Origin: an uncultured Pelagibacteraceae bacterium
Lineage (GTDB): Bacteria > Pseudomonadota > Alphaproteobacteria > Pelagibacterales > Pelagibacteraceae
DNA length: 54,649 nucleotides
Assembly: GCA_902584915.1 (NCBI GenBank)
Contig: CACIBQ010000002.1
Location: 1-54,649, forward strand
Direction: 5' to 3'
Shown here in pieces: positions 44,167 to 52,896 of the stretch; position 1 is the first letter of the stretch, and every line of letters starts with the position of its first letter. The notes below the pieces were generated by a model, which made no database searches, was not told where the DNA came from, and was given only the letters and a program-made list of their open reading frames with translations. The position numbers and the translations under genes are program-made.

Positions 44167-45092
44167 TAGTTTAATTTTGGATTGAGAGTATCTCTCATCC
44201 AATCTCCTAAAAGGTTAATTGAAAATGCTAACAAAACTAAAAAAATTGCTGGAAAAAATGTAATCCACCATTCACCTGAAAATAAAAAATCGTTTCCTAA
44301 CCTAATTAATGTTCCTAATGAAGGCGTTGTTGGGGGAACGCCAACTCCTAAAAAGCTTAATGTAGCTTCAGCTATTATTGCAAGCGCAAGTCCTATTGTT
44401 CCAATTACTAAAACTGGCCTCATTATATTTGGTAAAATATGTTTAAACATAATAATTATATTTGAAACACCAATAATTGTTGAGGCAGAAACATAATCTT
44501 TATTTTTTTCTACCAAAGTTGCAGCTCTTGATACTCTTGCAAACTGAGGCCATTCGGAAATTCCAATTGCGAAAATTAAAACATAAATTGCCATTTCATC
44601 ATGCAATTCCCTTGAAATAATTCCACGTGCAATTCCATCAACTAAAAGAGCCATTAAAATACTTGGTACAGTTAATTGTACATCTGTTAATCTCATAACA
44701 ATCATTTCGTACCTTCCTCCAAAATATCCCGCACTTAATCCTAGTCCTACCCCCAAAACTAAGGCAAATATAACTGCAGAAAAACCTACAATTAAAGAAA
44801 TTCTAGATCCATAAAGAATTGTTGCCAACATATCTCTACCTTGACCGTCTGTTCCTAAAATAAATTTAGCAAGACCATCCTCGGTCCATGAAGGTGGGGT
44901 AAATGCATCCATTAAAGATAATGATGATGGATCAAATGGATTATATGGCGTTACAAGTTCAACAAAAAAAGAACAAAAGAAAATTATAATTAAAATAATA
45001 GTAGATAATATAGCTGTAGGTGATTTTATAAAACTAAAGTAAATATCGCTATCTTTTATTCTATTTAAAAATGTTAAATTTTTATTATCCAC
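44166..45092 (-). CDS. Peptide/opine ABC permease, DppC type
   Basis: A 308-residue permease with about six helices. Residues ILGTDGQGRDMLATILYGSRISL and the EAA-loop ASTIIGVSNIIIMFKHILPN are typical of DppC/OppC. Partners are the DppB-type gene (8 bp overlap upstream) and the fused ATPase downstream. Confidence 0.92.
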   Translation of the reverse strand: MDNKNLTFLNRIKDSDIYFSFIKSPTAILSTIILIIIFFCSFFVELVTPYNPFDPSSLSLMDAFTPPSWTEDGLAKFILGTDGQGRDMLATILYGSRISLIVGFSAVIFALVLGVGLGLSAGYFGGRYEMIVMRLTDVQLTVPSILMALLVDGIARGIISRELHDEMAIYVLIFAIGISEWPQFARVSRAATLVEKNKDYVSASTIIGVSNIIIMFKHILPNIMRPVLVIGTIGLALAIIAEATLSFLGVGVPPTTPSLGTLIRLGNDFLFSGEWWITFFPAIFLVLLAFSINLLGDWMRDTLNPKLN

Positions 45093-46068
45093 TTACTGCC
45101 TCCGCTTTAACTCTAATTCGTGGGTCAATGAAGTAATACAAAATATCTACAATGAAATTTATCATTACAAAAACAAATGCTATAAAAACCAAGTATGCAG
45201 ACATAATTGGTATATCTACGAATTGAACAGCCTGAATAAATAAAAATCCCATGCCAGGCCATTGAAAAACAGTTTCTGTTATTATTGAAAATGCAATTAA
45301 GGTGCCAATGTTTATCCCTGCAATTGTAATTACAGGTATTAATCCATTTTTTAATGCATGTTTATAATGAATACTTTTTTCACTTATACCTCTAGCTCTT
45401 GCAAATTTAATATAGTCAGTTTGCAAAATTTCCATCATTTCTGCTCGAACAAGTCTAATGATGTAAGTCATTTGAAAGAGGCTAAGTGTTACAGAAGGAA
45501 GAATTATAGCTTTTATTCCAGATAAAGTTAAAAAACCTGTAGACCAATAACCAAGACTGACAACTTCTCCTCTACCAAAAGAAGGTAATACTCCCAAAAT
45601 CACAGCAAAAAGATAAATAAATAGTATACCAATTACGAATGTGGGGAGTGAGACGCCCAGTAAAGAAATGGCTAATATAGCATCACTCAAAAAACCTTTT
45701 CGATTTATACCTGTATAAACGCCTAATAGCGTGCCAGATACCAATGCAATTAATGCAGAAATTAAAACAAGCTCAATCGTTGCTGGCAATCTCTCAGAAA
45801 TTAATTCAGAAACTGGTCTTCTTAATTGGTAAGAAATTCCGAATTCTCCCTTTGTTGCATTTACTACGAACCTAGAAAATTGAATATGTATTGGATCATT
45901 AAGTCCTAAAGACTCTCTTAGTTCGGATCTTTCTTCATCTGATGTTTCTTCTCCAACCATATTATTAATTGGATCACCAACAAAATTAAACAATGAAAAA
46001 GAAACAAAAGCAACAATCAACATCACGATCGCTGATTGAAACAGACGTTTAAAAAAATACTTTATCAA
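45085..46068 (-). CDS. Peptide/opine ABC permease, DppB type
   Basis: A 327-residue permease. The N-terminal FKRLFQSAIVMLIVAFVSFSLF, LRESLGLNDPIHIQFSRF and the EAA-loop RARGISEKSIHYKHALKNGLIPV mark it as DppB/OppB. Its start is separated from the binding-protein gene by 58 bp that hold a long perfect hairpin. It overlaps the DppC-type gene. Confidence 0.92.
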   Translation of the reverse strand: MIKYFFKRLFQSAIVMLIVAFVSFSLFNFVGDPINNMVGEETSDEERSELRESLGLNDPIHIQFSRFVVNATKGEFGISYQLRRPVSELISERLPATIELVLISALIALVSGTLLGVYTGINRKGFLSDAILAISLLGVSLPTFVIGILFIYLFAVILGVLPSFGRGEVVSLGYWSTGFLTLSGIKAIILPSVTLSLFQMTYIIRLVRAEMMEILQTDYIKFARARGISEKSIHYKHALKNGLIPVITIAGINIGTLIAFSIITETVFQWPGMGFLFIQAVQFVDIPIMSAYLVFIAFVFVMINFIVDILYYFIDPRIRVKAEAVSG

Positions 46069-46085
46069 TTTATGAAAACTTTAAT

Positions 46086-46116
46086 TACAAGCCCTTTTTT
46101 AAAAAAAGGGCTTGTA
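46086..46116 (-). terminator. Long perfect hairpin after peptide-binding-protein gene
   Basis: TACAAGCCC plus a T-run (46086-46100) and an A-run plus GGGCTTGTA (46102-46116) are perfectly complementary over 15 bp around a single-base centre. It lies 10 bp after the binding-protein stop and before the permease genes, so it probably limits read-through or protects the upstream mRNA. Confidence 0.75.
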
Positions 46117-46126
46117 AAATATTAAT

Positions 46127-47686
46127 TTAATTTACTCTAGAAAACCTAAATAATGGTTCATTATTAGGTCTTATAGGAACATCTACGTTTGTTTTAGATG
46201 CCCAAGAAATTACTTGGTGGTGTAAAGGAAGATAAGCAATATCATCTTTTACAATTTGCCAAGCTTTAGCTATAGCAGCATTTCTTTTTTCTAGATCAAC
46301 TTCACCTTCCATTACTCTAATTGCAGCATCTACATCTGCATTACTAAAGTTAACTTTATTCCAGCTAGCTCCAGATTCATATAAATAATGGAACACATAG
46401 TGACTGTCTAAAGTTGGAACACCCCAACCTAACATATAAAAGTCACCTTGGTTGTCTTTAAGTTCTTTGAAATGTTTACTTTTAGTTTGTGCAAAAAGGT
46501 TTACATTAACACCTATTTTTCCAAGCATACCTACAACAGCTGTGCAAATAGCTTCGTCATTTACATATCTGTCATTAGGACATCTAAGTTCAACATCAAA
46601 ACCATTTGGATAACCTGCATCCGCTAATAATTTTTTAGCTGCTTCAACGTCATAAGGTAATCTTTTATCAAGTGCTTTGGTATAACCAGTAACACCTGGG
46701 AACGTTATAATTCCAGCCGGTTCACTCAGACCTCTCATAACTTTTTTCTTGATAGCTTCTATATCAATTGCTTGGTAAAGTGCTTGTCTTACTTCTTTTT
46801 TCTTAAATGGATTATCACCAGTATTTCCTGATCTTAATTGATCAGCAGCTTGATCCATTCCAAGAAAAATTGTACGCATCTGTGGAGTACTTTCAACTTT
46901 ATGTCCAGCGGAAGATGAAATACGCGCCAAGTCTTGAACAGGTGCATCAGTTACTATATCAATTTCTCCTGATAATAGTGCAGCAACTCTTGTTGCAGCA
47001 TTTTTTATCGGAAGTAATTGTATTTCAGTAATATTATGCTCAACATTACCCCACCATTTTTTATTCTTTTTGAAAACTGTTTTTGTATTTGGTTCTCTTA
47101 AAGTAATTTTAAATGGACCAGTACCCATTGCATTAACTGCTGAAAATGTTTCTTGTCCAGCATCCCAGTTTTGAGGAACAACTGCAAAATTTTCACTTGC
47201 CCATTGCTTAGACATAATGAATATATTTGACAATTGGTTTAAAAGAATTGGGTTTGGCTTACTAGTTTTTATTTGAATTGTATAGTCATCAATCGCTTTA
47301 ACGCCTGAAATAGTACTAATATATTCTTTAAAGTCTGATGTAGGTTGTTTTGCTCTTAATATACTAAAAACAACATCTTCAGATGTCATTTTTTGTCCAT
47401 TAGAAAATTTTACATCGTTTCTTAAAAAAAAGTACCATGTATTTGGATCAACTGCTTTCCATTTGGTTGCTAGTTGAGGTCCAATTGACATGTCCAATCC
47501 TCTTGTTACAAGAGCTTCATAAACTTGTCTTGATACTTGAGTAGTTGGACCTTCGTTTTGTGCATGAGGATCTAGTGTTAAACTATCTCCTTGCATTGAC
47601 CATTTAATTACTTTCGCAAATGAAGTATTTGATGCAAAAATAAGAAAAACAGCCAGGAGAATTCTTGATATAAATCTTAAATTCAT
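46127..47686 (-). CDS. Family-5 ABC solute-binding protein (peptide/opine type)
   Basis: A 519-residue periplasmic protein. The signal peptide (1-24, ending TSFAKV) precedes a SBP_bac_5 domain: LDPHAQNEGPTTQVSRQVYEAL, GQKMTSEDVVFSILRAK, AMGTGPFKITLREPNTKTVF, KKEVRQALYQAIDIEAIKKKVM. Ligands in this family range from peptides to opines, sugars and nickel; this one cannot be specified. It is the first gene of a complete importer operon (permeases and fused ATPase downstream), so it will be produced in excess. Confidence 0.93.
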   Translation of the reverse strand: MNLRFISRILLAVFLIFASNTSFAKVIKWSMQGDSLTLDPHAQNEGPTTQVSRQVYEALVTRGLDMSIGPQLATKWKAVDPNTWYFFLRNDVKFSNGQKMTSEDVVFSILRAKQPTSDFKEYISTISGVKAIDDYTIQIKTSKPNPILLNQLSNIFIMSKQWASENFAVVPQNWDAGQETFSAVNAMGTGPFKITLREPNTKTVFKKNKKWWGNVEHNITEIQLLPIKNAATRVAALLSGEIDIVTDAPVQDLARISSSAGHKVESTPQMRTIFLGMDQAADQLRSGNTGDNPFKKKEVRQALYQAIDIEAIKKKVMRGLSEPAGIITFPGVTGYTKALDKRLPYDVEAAKKLLADAGYPNGFDVELRCPNDRYVNDEAICTAVVGMLGKIGVNVNLFAQTKSKHFKELKDNQGDFYMLGWGVPTLDSHYVFHYLYESGASWNKVNFSNADVDAAIRVMEGEVDLEKRNAAIAKAWQIVKDDIAYLPLHHQVISWASKTNVDVPIRPNNEPLFRFSRVN

Positions 47687-47747
47687 TTTCCCTCCAATAT
47701 TTTTTTTTTAAAAGTGTAGTTATAATTATTTAAAAAGGAAAGATGAT

Positions 47748-48470
47748 TTATTGTGCGAGTTTTTTGAAGTTATTGTAGAGTATTTGCGAATATTTATTCA
47801 TATTTGCCATATTTTCTTTAGCTGCCAGATCAAACTTTTCTAATGCATCATGGCCAAGTTCTTTTTCAAGTGCCGACTTATATTCTGGTACACATCCCCA
47901 CTCATTAACTGTTGTGTCTTTAATTTCGATATGAAATTGTATTCCATAAGCATGTTTTTTATATCTAAAAATTTGATACTTAGTAACTGCAGAAGATGCT
48001 ATTAAAGTAACATCTTTCTTTTTTTCTAAATCTACAACTTCGTATGAATGCCATTGTAAAGATTTGATTTTATCTGGAAAGCTTGAGAAAAGTAGATCAT
48101 TATTTTTTGATTTAATAAAATCTATTTCCAAAATACCGATTTCTGATGGTTTAGATTTTACAACTTTTCCACCAACAACTTCTCCTAAAAGTTGGCAACC
48201 AAGACAAAAACCTAAATAAGGTTTTTGTAAATTAACAACAAATTCTTTTATTGCTTTTTTTTCATCAACTAACCATGGATGTTTTTTTTCCATCCAAGTG
48301 TCCATAGGACCCCCCATACAAAACATAGCGTCAAATTTTGAAAGATCATTTGGAATTTTTTCTCCTTCGTCTAATTCTATTGTTGTTAGCTCAACTCCAT
48401 CCTTGATCATTAAATCTTTTATATAACCAGGATCTTCTATTTTGATATGTTGTAGAACTAATATCTTCAT
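47748..48470 (-). CDS. Class I glutamine amidotransferase-like protein
   Basis: A 240-residue GATase1 protein. The nucleophile elbow GFCLGCQLLG has C89, and the catalytic His-Glu pair H180/E182 is in YGIQFHIEI. An oxyanion stretch FCMGGPMDTW is conserved. It resembles GMP-synthase-like GATases (YfeJ type), of unknown amido acceptor; glutamine or gamma-glutamyl hydrolysis is likely. It lies 6 bp downstream of the HisN-like gene. Confidence 0.88.
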   Translation of the reverse strand: MKILVLQHIKIEDPGYIKDLMIKDGVELTTIELDEGEKIPNDLSKFDAMFCMGGPMDTWMEKKHPWLVDEKKAIKEFVVNLQKPYLGFCLGCQLLGEVVGGKVVKSKPSEIGILEIDFIKSKNNDLLFSSFPDKIKSLQWHSYEVVDLEKKKDVTLIASSAVTKYQIFRYKKHAYGIQFHIEIKDTTVNEWGCVPEYKSALEKELGHDALEKFDLAAKENMANMNKYSQILYNNFKKLAQ

Positions 48471-48476
48471 TTTTTT

Positions 48477-49283
48477 TTATCTTAATGCAGGTTTTAAAAG
48501 TTCTAGAATTTTTTTGTGGATAGATTTGTTAGCAGAAATTAAAACATTGCCAGCTTTATTTGCACTTTCATTTTTCCAAGTTGTTGCTATGCCACCTGAT
48601 GCTTTTATGATTGGAATTAGTGGATGAATATCCCATATTTTATTTTGACATTGCATCACTACATCAATTTTTCCTTCACATAGATGTACATAACTCAAAG
48701 CATCATTACATGGAAACTGCATAAGTTTTAAAAGCTTAGGAATTTTACTTTGTTTTTTTAGAGATAACCATCCGTGGAATGCTCCTGAAACTTTCATATT
48801 ACTAAAACTTGCTTTTTTATTAACCGATATTTTTCTTCTTTTTCCATTTTCTACAACATAAGCTATTTTTCTTGAAGTATTTAAATAATACTTTTTTAGT
48901 TTTGGGAAATTAGCCAATCCGACAACTGGATTCCCATTGTAGTTAAGTGAAATTAAATTACTCCAAGTTGGATTACCAACTACAAACGATCTTGTTCCAT
49001 CTATTGGGTCGATGATCCAAGTAAAATCACTTTTGGTTTTTTTATAACCAAACTCTTCACCAATAATTTCATGAGTTGGAAATTTTTTTTTAATTTTAGA
49101 TCTTATAAATTTTTCAAAAGCTCTATCAGCTGTAGTAACTGGATCATATCCTTTTCCTTTTAATTTATTATCAACTTTGAAAGGCTTATTAAGTTTGGAG
49201 TAATATAACTTTGTCATATCCTTTGCTAATCGGTTTAAAAAATTAGCAAAAACTGTGATGTTTTTTGAATTCAATTCAGACAT
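48477..49283 (-). CDS. hisN: HisN-like inositol-monophosphatase-family phosphatase
   Basis: A 268-residue Mg2+-dependent phosphatase. IIGEEFGY (E76/E77), IIDPIDGTRSFVVGNPTWSNLISL (D92, D95) and the WDIHPLIPIIKASGG end are present. GTRSFVVGNPTW is the mark of alphaproteobacterial histidinol-phosphatases, which make histidinol; inositol-1-phosphatase activity is the alternative. It differs from the CysQ-like paralogue at 3.3-4.1 kb. It is divergent from the oxygenase gene. Confidence 0.85.
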   Translation of the reverse strand: MSELNSKNITVFANFLNRLAKDMTKLYYSKLNKPFKVDNKLKGKGYDPVTTADRAFEKFIRSKIKKKFPTHEIIGEEFGYKKTKSDFTWIIDPIDGTRSFVVGNPTWSNLISLNYNGNPVVGLANFPKLKKYYLNTSRKIAYVVENGKRRKISVNKKASFSNMKVSGAFHGWLSLKKQSKIPKLLKLMQFPCNDALSYVHLCEGKIDVVMQCQNKIWDIHPLIPIIKASGGIATTWKNESANKAGNVLISANKSIHKKILELLKPALR

Positions 49284-49351
49284 TAAATGATCACATACTA
49301 TTTTATTTATCTTGATTAAAGGATAATTTTAAATAATGCTCGAAAAACCTT

Positions 49352-50455
49352 ATGAAAATTGAACTAAGTAAAAACAAAATTTTTATAAATAATGGAAATT
49401 CTGTTCAAGAAATACATCCTTTCTGGCTTAGAGAAAGAGTCGATGGTGATGAGTTTTTAGATAAAGGTACACAACAAAGATTATTTGATCCTTCAACTAT
49501 GACTGGTGAAATAATTATTAAAAAAGCTGAAATTAAAAATGGTTTTCTTGAAGTTGATTTTAACGATGGTGTTAGCTCTAAACTGGATATAAATAAACTT
49601 GAATCTGAATTTTCAAATAAAGACACAGTAATAAAATCAATTACTAAAAAAAAATGGGATTCATCATTAAGAAAAATAAAAAATTTTACATATAAAGAAA
49701 ATTTTTATGAATCGAAAGAAATGCACGACTTATTAATATCTTTTTATGAATATGGTTTTGTTATTATAAAAAATGTTCCTACAGAAAATAATTATATTGT
49801 TAAATTTGCAAATTCTATTGGTAGTGTAAGAAGAACTAATTTTGGTGAACATTTTAATGTTAAATCTAAGTCAAATCCAAACGATTTAGCTTATACTACT
49901 TTACACTTAAGCCCACATACTGATAACCCTTACAGAAATCCAGTTCCGTGTATACAGTTATTACATTGTATAGAAAGTGAAGTTAGTGGCGGACTATCAA
50001 CACTTGTAGACGGTTATACAGTTACAGAAAATCTTAAAAAAGAAGATCCAGAAGCATATAAAATTCTTTCTGAAGTAAAAGTCAGATTTAAATTTACTGA
50101 TAAAAGTGTGGTATTAGAAGATTGGTCAGAATTGATTCATTTAGATGAAAATAAAGAGTTTAAACAAGTAAGATTTAGCCCAAGACTAGATTATGTTCCA
50201 ATGTTAGAAAAAGATAAATTAGATTTATATTACAAGTCTCGAAAAAAACTGTCTGATTTATATAACTCTAAAAAAAATAGAATAGAATTTAAACTAACCT
50301 CGAAGGATCTTATGATGATGGATAATTATAGAGTTTTACATGGAAGAACAAAATTTGATCCAAGTGAAGGAAAAAGATTTCTACAAGGCTGTTATATAGA
50401 TTTTGATAGTACTGAAGGTAAATTAAGACATTTAAAAAGAAAATTCAAAATTTGA
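49352..50455 (+). CDS. Gamma-butyrobetaine-hydroxylase-like 2-oxoglutarate oxygenase
   Basis: A 367-residue dioxygenase. The N-terminal DUF971-like domain (about 1-95; HPFWLRERVDGDEF) is followed by a TauD/TfdA catalytic domain with HTD (H189, D191), the third ligand H330 in VLHGRTKF, and R342 for 2-oxoglutarate. This two-domain layout is that of gamma-butyrobetaine and trimethyllysine hydroxylases. The N-terminal Zn cysteines of the animal enzyme are absent. It may hydroxylate a quaternary amine. Its stop overlaps the transporter start by 4 bp. Confidence 0.85.
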   Translation: MKIELSKNKIFINNGNSVQEIHPFWLRERVDGDEFLDKGTQQRLFDPSTMTGEIIIKKAEIKNGFLEVDFNDGVSSKLDINKLESEFSNKDTVIKSITKKKWDSSLRKIKNFTYKENFYESKEMHDLLISFYEYGFVIIKNVPTENNYIVKFANSIGSVRRTNFGEHFNVKSKSNPNDLAYTTLHLSPHTDNPYRNPVPCIQLLHCIESEVSGGLSTLVDGYTVTENLKKEDPEAYKILSEVKVRFKFTDKSVVLEDWSELIHLDENKEFKQVRFSPRLDYVPMLEKDKLDLYYKSRKKLSDLYNSKKNRIEFKLTSKDLMMMDNYRVLHGRTKFDPSEGKRFLQGCYIDFDSTEGKLRHLKRKFKI

Positions 50456-51312
50456 CACTTCGTGACTCATTAATAGCGGCACTAGTTCCAATTTTCTTAG
50501 GATTTGGTTTTGTTATAGCAAAGCCAGCGATGGAGCACTTACCTCCTTTTTTATTAATGGGTTTGCGATTTACTTTTGTGGCATCACTTTTAATATGGTG
50601 GTTTCCAATACCAAAAGGCTTTCTTAAAAAAATATTTATTGTATCTCTAATAGCAAATACTTTGCAGTACAGTATTACCTATACTGGTTTAAGTTTAATA
50701 GATGCCTCAGCTGCTGTGTTACTTGTTCAAACAGAAGTTCCTTTTGGAGTAGTTTTTGCTTATTTTTTACTTAAAGAAAAACCAACAGTAAGAGCTTTGA
50801 TGGGAATAAGTATTGCATTTGTTGGTGTTTATATTTTAACCGGCTCACCTAATTTAGACGGAAAATTTTTTGGTGTAACTTTAGTAATAATAGGATCGGG
50901 CGTTTGGGCTCTAGGACAAGTTCTAGTAAAACCATTAAGTAAAGAATTAAATCCTTTAGCGCTAGTTGCATGGCTAGGTTTTTTTTCTGGCCCAATATTA
51001 ATTGGACTTTCAGCTATATTTGACGGTAATACAATTAACTACTTTAAGAATGCACCTTTTGAAAGTTGGATGATTGCATTTTATTTAGGATTTATTATGC
51101 AGCCAATAACATACGGTTGCTTCTATTATGTTTTAAAAAATAACCCTTTGTACAAAGTTTTACCTATAGTAACCATGGGTATACCTCCTACTGGACTATT
51201 AGCTGCAATTTTTCTTTTAGGAGAAGAACCAACTAAAGAATTATTTATTGGTGGAGCTGTTATTATTGTTGGGGTAATGTTAATAGTATTTACTAAACCA
51301 GATAAAAAATAA
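50452..51312 (+). CDS. DMT-superfamily EamA-type transporter
   Basis: A 286-residue, ten-helix exporter with two EamA repeats (LIAALVPIFLGFGFVIAKPAMEHLPPFLLMGLRF and FGVTLVIIGSGVWALGQVLVKPLS). Substrates of such proteins are metabolites and amino acids. The start is TTG 50452, overlapping the oxygenase stop in TTGA; no ATG gives a full first helix. The coupling suggests that it moves the substrate or product of the oxygenase. Confidence 0.85.
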   Translation: MTLRDSLIAALVPIFLGFGFVIAKPAMEHLPPFLLMGLRFTFVASLLIWWFPIPKGFLKKIFIVSLIANTLQYSITYTGLSLIDASAAVLLVQTEVPFGVVFAYFLLKEKPTVRALMGISIAFVGVYILTGSPNLDGKFFGVTLVIIGSGVWALGQVLVKPLSKELNPLALVAWLGFFSGPILIGLSAIFDGNTINYFKNAPFESWMIAFYLGFIMQPITYGCFYYVLKNNPLYKVLPIVTMGIPPTGLLAAIFLLGEEPTKELFIGGAVIIVGVMLIVFTKPDKK

Positions 51313-52017
51313 TCAACCGAGTTTTTGTAGTATAGGAAAATATTCAATTAAATAAAAACCTAAAACTTGTAATTGATTTGTTAGTATCAAAATTCCAGTT
51401 ACTAATAATAAATACCCACTTATGTTTACTACAAGTTTCATATTTGATTTTAATTTTTTTGATACATTTATAAATTTTTGTATGAGTAAACCTGAAATTA
51501 CAAAAGGAATTGCTAATCCTAATGAATAAAAAACTAAAAGAATTATACCTTTCGATAAAGATTCTTCTGTTGTTGCTAAAACTAGAATAGATCCCAAAAT
51601 TGGCCCTATACATGGTGTCCACCCAAAACCAAATGCCATTCCTAATACAATAGGTCCAAAAAAAATATTATTATTTGAAACTTGAAATTTTTTTTCATAA
51701 TTAAAAATTTTCACATTCAAAAAACCTAAAATATGAAATGAAAAAATAAGTATTACTATTCCTGCAATAATTCTTAATTCATTAGAATAACTTAAAAATA
51801 ATTGACCTATAAATGTAGCTGCGGCTCCAAAGAGTATAAATACAATTGAAAAACCAATTGTAAAAAATATTAATGGATAAACTTTAATTTTTCTTTCCAA
51901 AAGTTCATCATATGTTGTTCCAGAAATATATGAAATATAACCTGGTATTAATGGTAATACACATGGAGACAAAAAACTTAATAATCCTGCTCCAAAAGCT
52001 ATAAATAATTCAGTCAT
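51313..52017 (-). CDS. ccdA: Cytochrome c biogenesis/thiol-transfer protein CcdA
   Basis: A 234-residue, six-helix membrane protein with the two membrane cysteines in SPCVLPLIPGYISYISG (C19) and FGWTPCIGPILG (C136). CcdA carries electrons from cytoplasmic thioredoxin to periplasmic reductases. Its stop abuts the transporter stop with no gap. No ccm gene or periplasmic thioredoxin gene lies beside it. Confidence 0.93.
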   Translation of the reverse strand: MTELFIAFGAGLLSFLSPCVLPLIPGYISYISGTTYDELLERKIKVYPLIFFTIGFSIVFILFGAAATFIGQLFLSYSNELRIIAGIVILIFSFHILGFLNVKIFNYEKKFQVSNNNIFFGPIVLGMAFGFGWTPCIGPILGSILVLATTEESLSKGIILLVFYSLGLAIPFVISGLLIQKFINVSKKLKSNMKLVVNISGYLLLVTGILILTNQLQVLGFYLIEYFPILQKLG

Positions 52018-52030
52018 AAATTTTTACTAA

Positions 52031-52873
52031 TTAGATAGATACTACTTTAGAAACTTGTTCTCCTAAGTTATCAATAGATAATTTCATTATATCGCCAGAT
52101 TTTAAAAAGACCTGTGGCTTTTTTCCCATACCTACACCTGGCGGTGTACCTGTAGTTATAATATCGCCTGCCTGTAAAGACATGAATTTACTCAAATAAG
52201 AAGTAATGAAATTTACATTAAATATCATATTATTCGTATTACCTGTTTGCATTCTCGTTCCATTCACATCTAAGCTTAGATTTAAGTTATTAACATCCGG
52301 GATTTCATCGCTTGTAACAAAATAAGGTCCAATTGGACCAAAAGTATCATGTGATTTTCCTTTTACCCATTGTCCTAGCTTTTCTATTTGCCATTCTCTT
52401 TCGCTTAAATCATTAACTATGCAGTATCCAAGAATATGATTTGGCGCATCTTTTTCTTCAATATTTTTTGTTTCTTTTCCAATAACAAAACCCAATTCAA
52501 CTTCCCAATCTAATTTTTTAGAATAACTAACTAGTTCAATGTTATCATTTGGTCCAGTTATACAGCTAGGTGCCTTCATAAATACGATCGGCTCTTTAGG
52601 AATTTCAAGACCAGTTTCTTTTGCATGATCAGAATAATTCAAACCTATTGCTACAAATTTTCCTGGATTTTTTATACAAGATCCAATTCTTTGATCTTTA
52701 GATATAATAGAAAGTTTTGATAAATCTAAGCTTTTAATTTTTTGAATTGTATTAAAATTTAATGTCTCAGGTTTCAAATCTGTAATTACCGAAGATAAAT
52801 CTCTAAAGTTATTTTGATCATCTATAACTGCAGGCTTTTCAAAACCAAATTTACCTATTCTTAATAATTTCAT
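52031..52873 (-). CDS. Fumarylacetoacetate-hydrolase-family enzyme, sugar-acid type
   Basis: A 280-residue FAH-family protein. FVAIGLNYSDHAKETG, metal ligands in DWEVELGFVIGKE and the NDLSEREWQ... KGKSHDTFGPIGPYFV block, and a TTGTPPGVGMG end are clear. The pattern is close to 2,4-didehydro-3-deoxy-L-rhamnonate or -fuconate hydrolases, with ureidoglycolate lyase as a weaker option. The neighbouring ROK kinase and Gfo/Idh dehydrogenase genes support sugar or sugar-acid use. 13 bp separate it from ccdA. Confidence 0.88.
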   Translation of the reverse strand: MKLLRIGKFGFEKPAVIDDQNNFRDLSSVITDLKPETLNFNTIQKIKSLDLSKLSIISKDQRIGSCIKNPGKFVAIGLNYSDHAKETGLEIPKEPIVFMKAPSCITGPNDNIELVSYSKKLDWEVELGFVIGKETKNIEEKDAPNHILGYCIVNDLSEREWQIEKLGQWVKGKSHDTFGPIGPYFVTSDEIPDVNNLNLSLDVNGTRMQTGNTNNMIFNVNFITSYLSKFMSLQAGDIITTGTPPGVGMGKKPQVFLKSGDIMKLSIDNLGEQVSKVVSI

Positions 52874-52896
52874 TTGTTCTCTTTTTTTTATGCAAT

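Noticed and set aside
44167-44202. TTG extension of the fused ABC ATPase
   Set aside because: The TAATG junction at 44166 gives a typical ABC start (MSFLKINNL); the extension merely reads the end of the permease gene.
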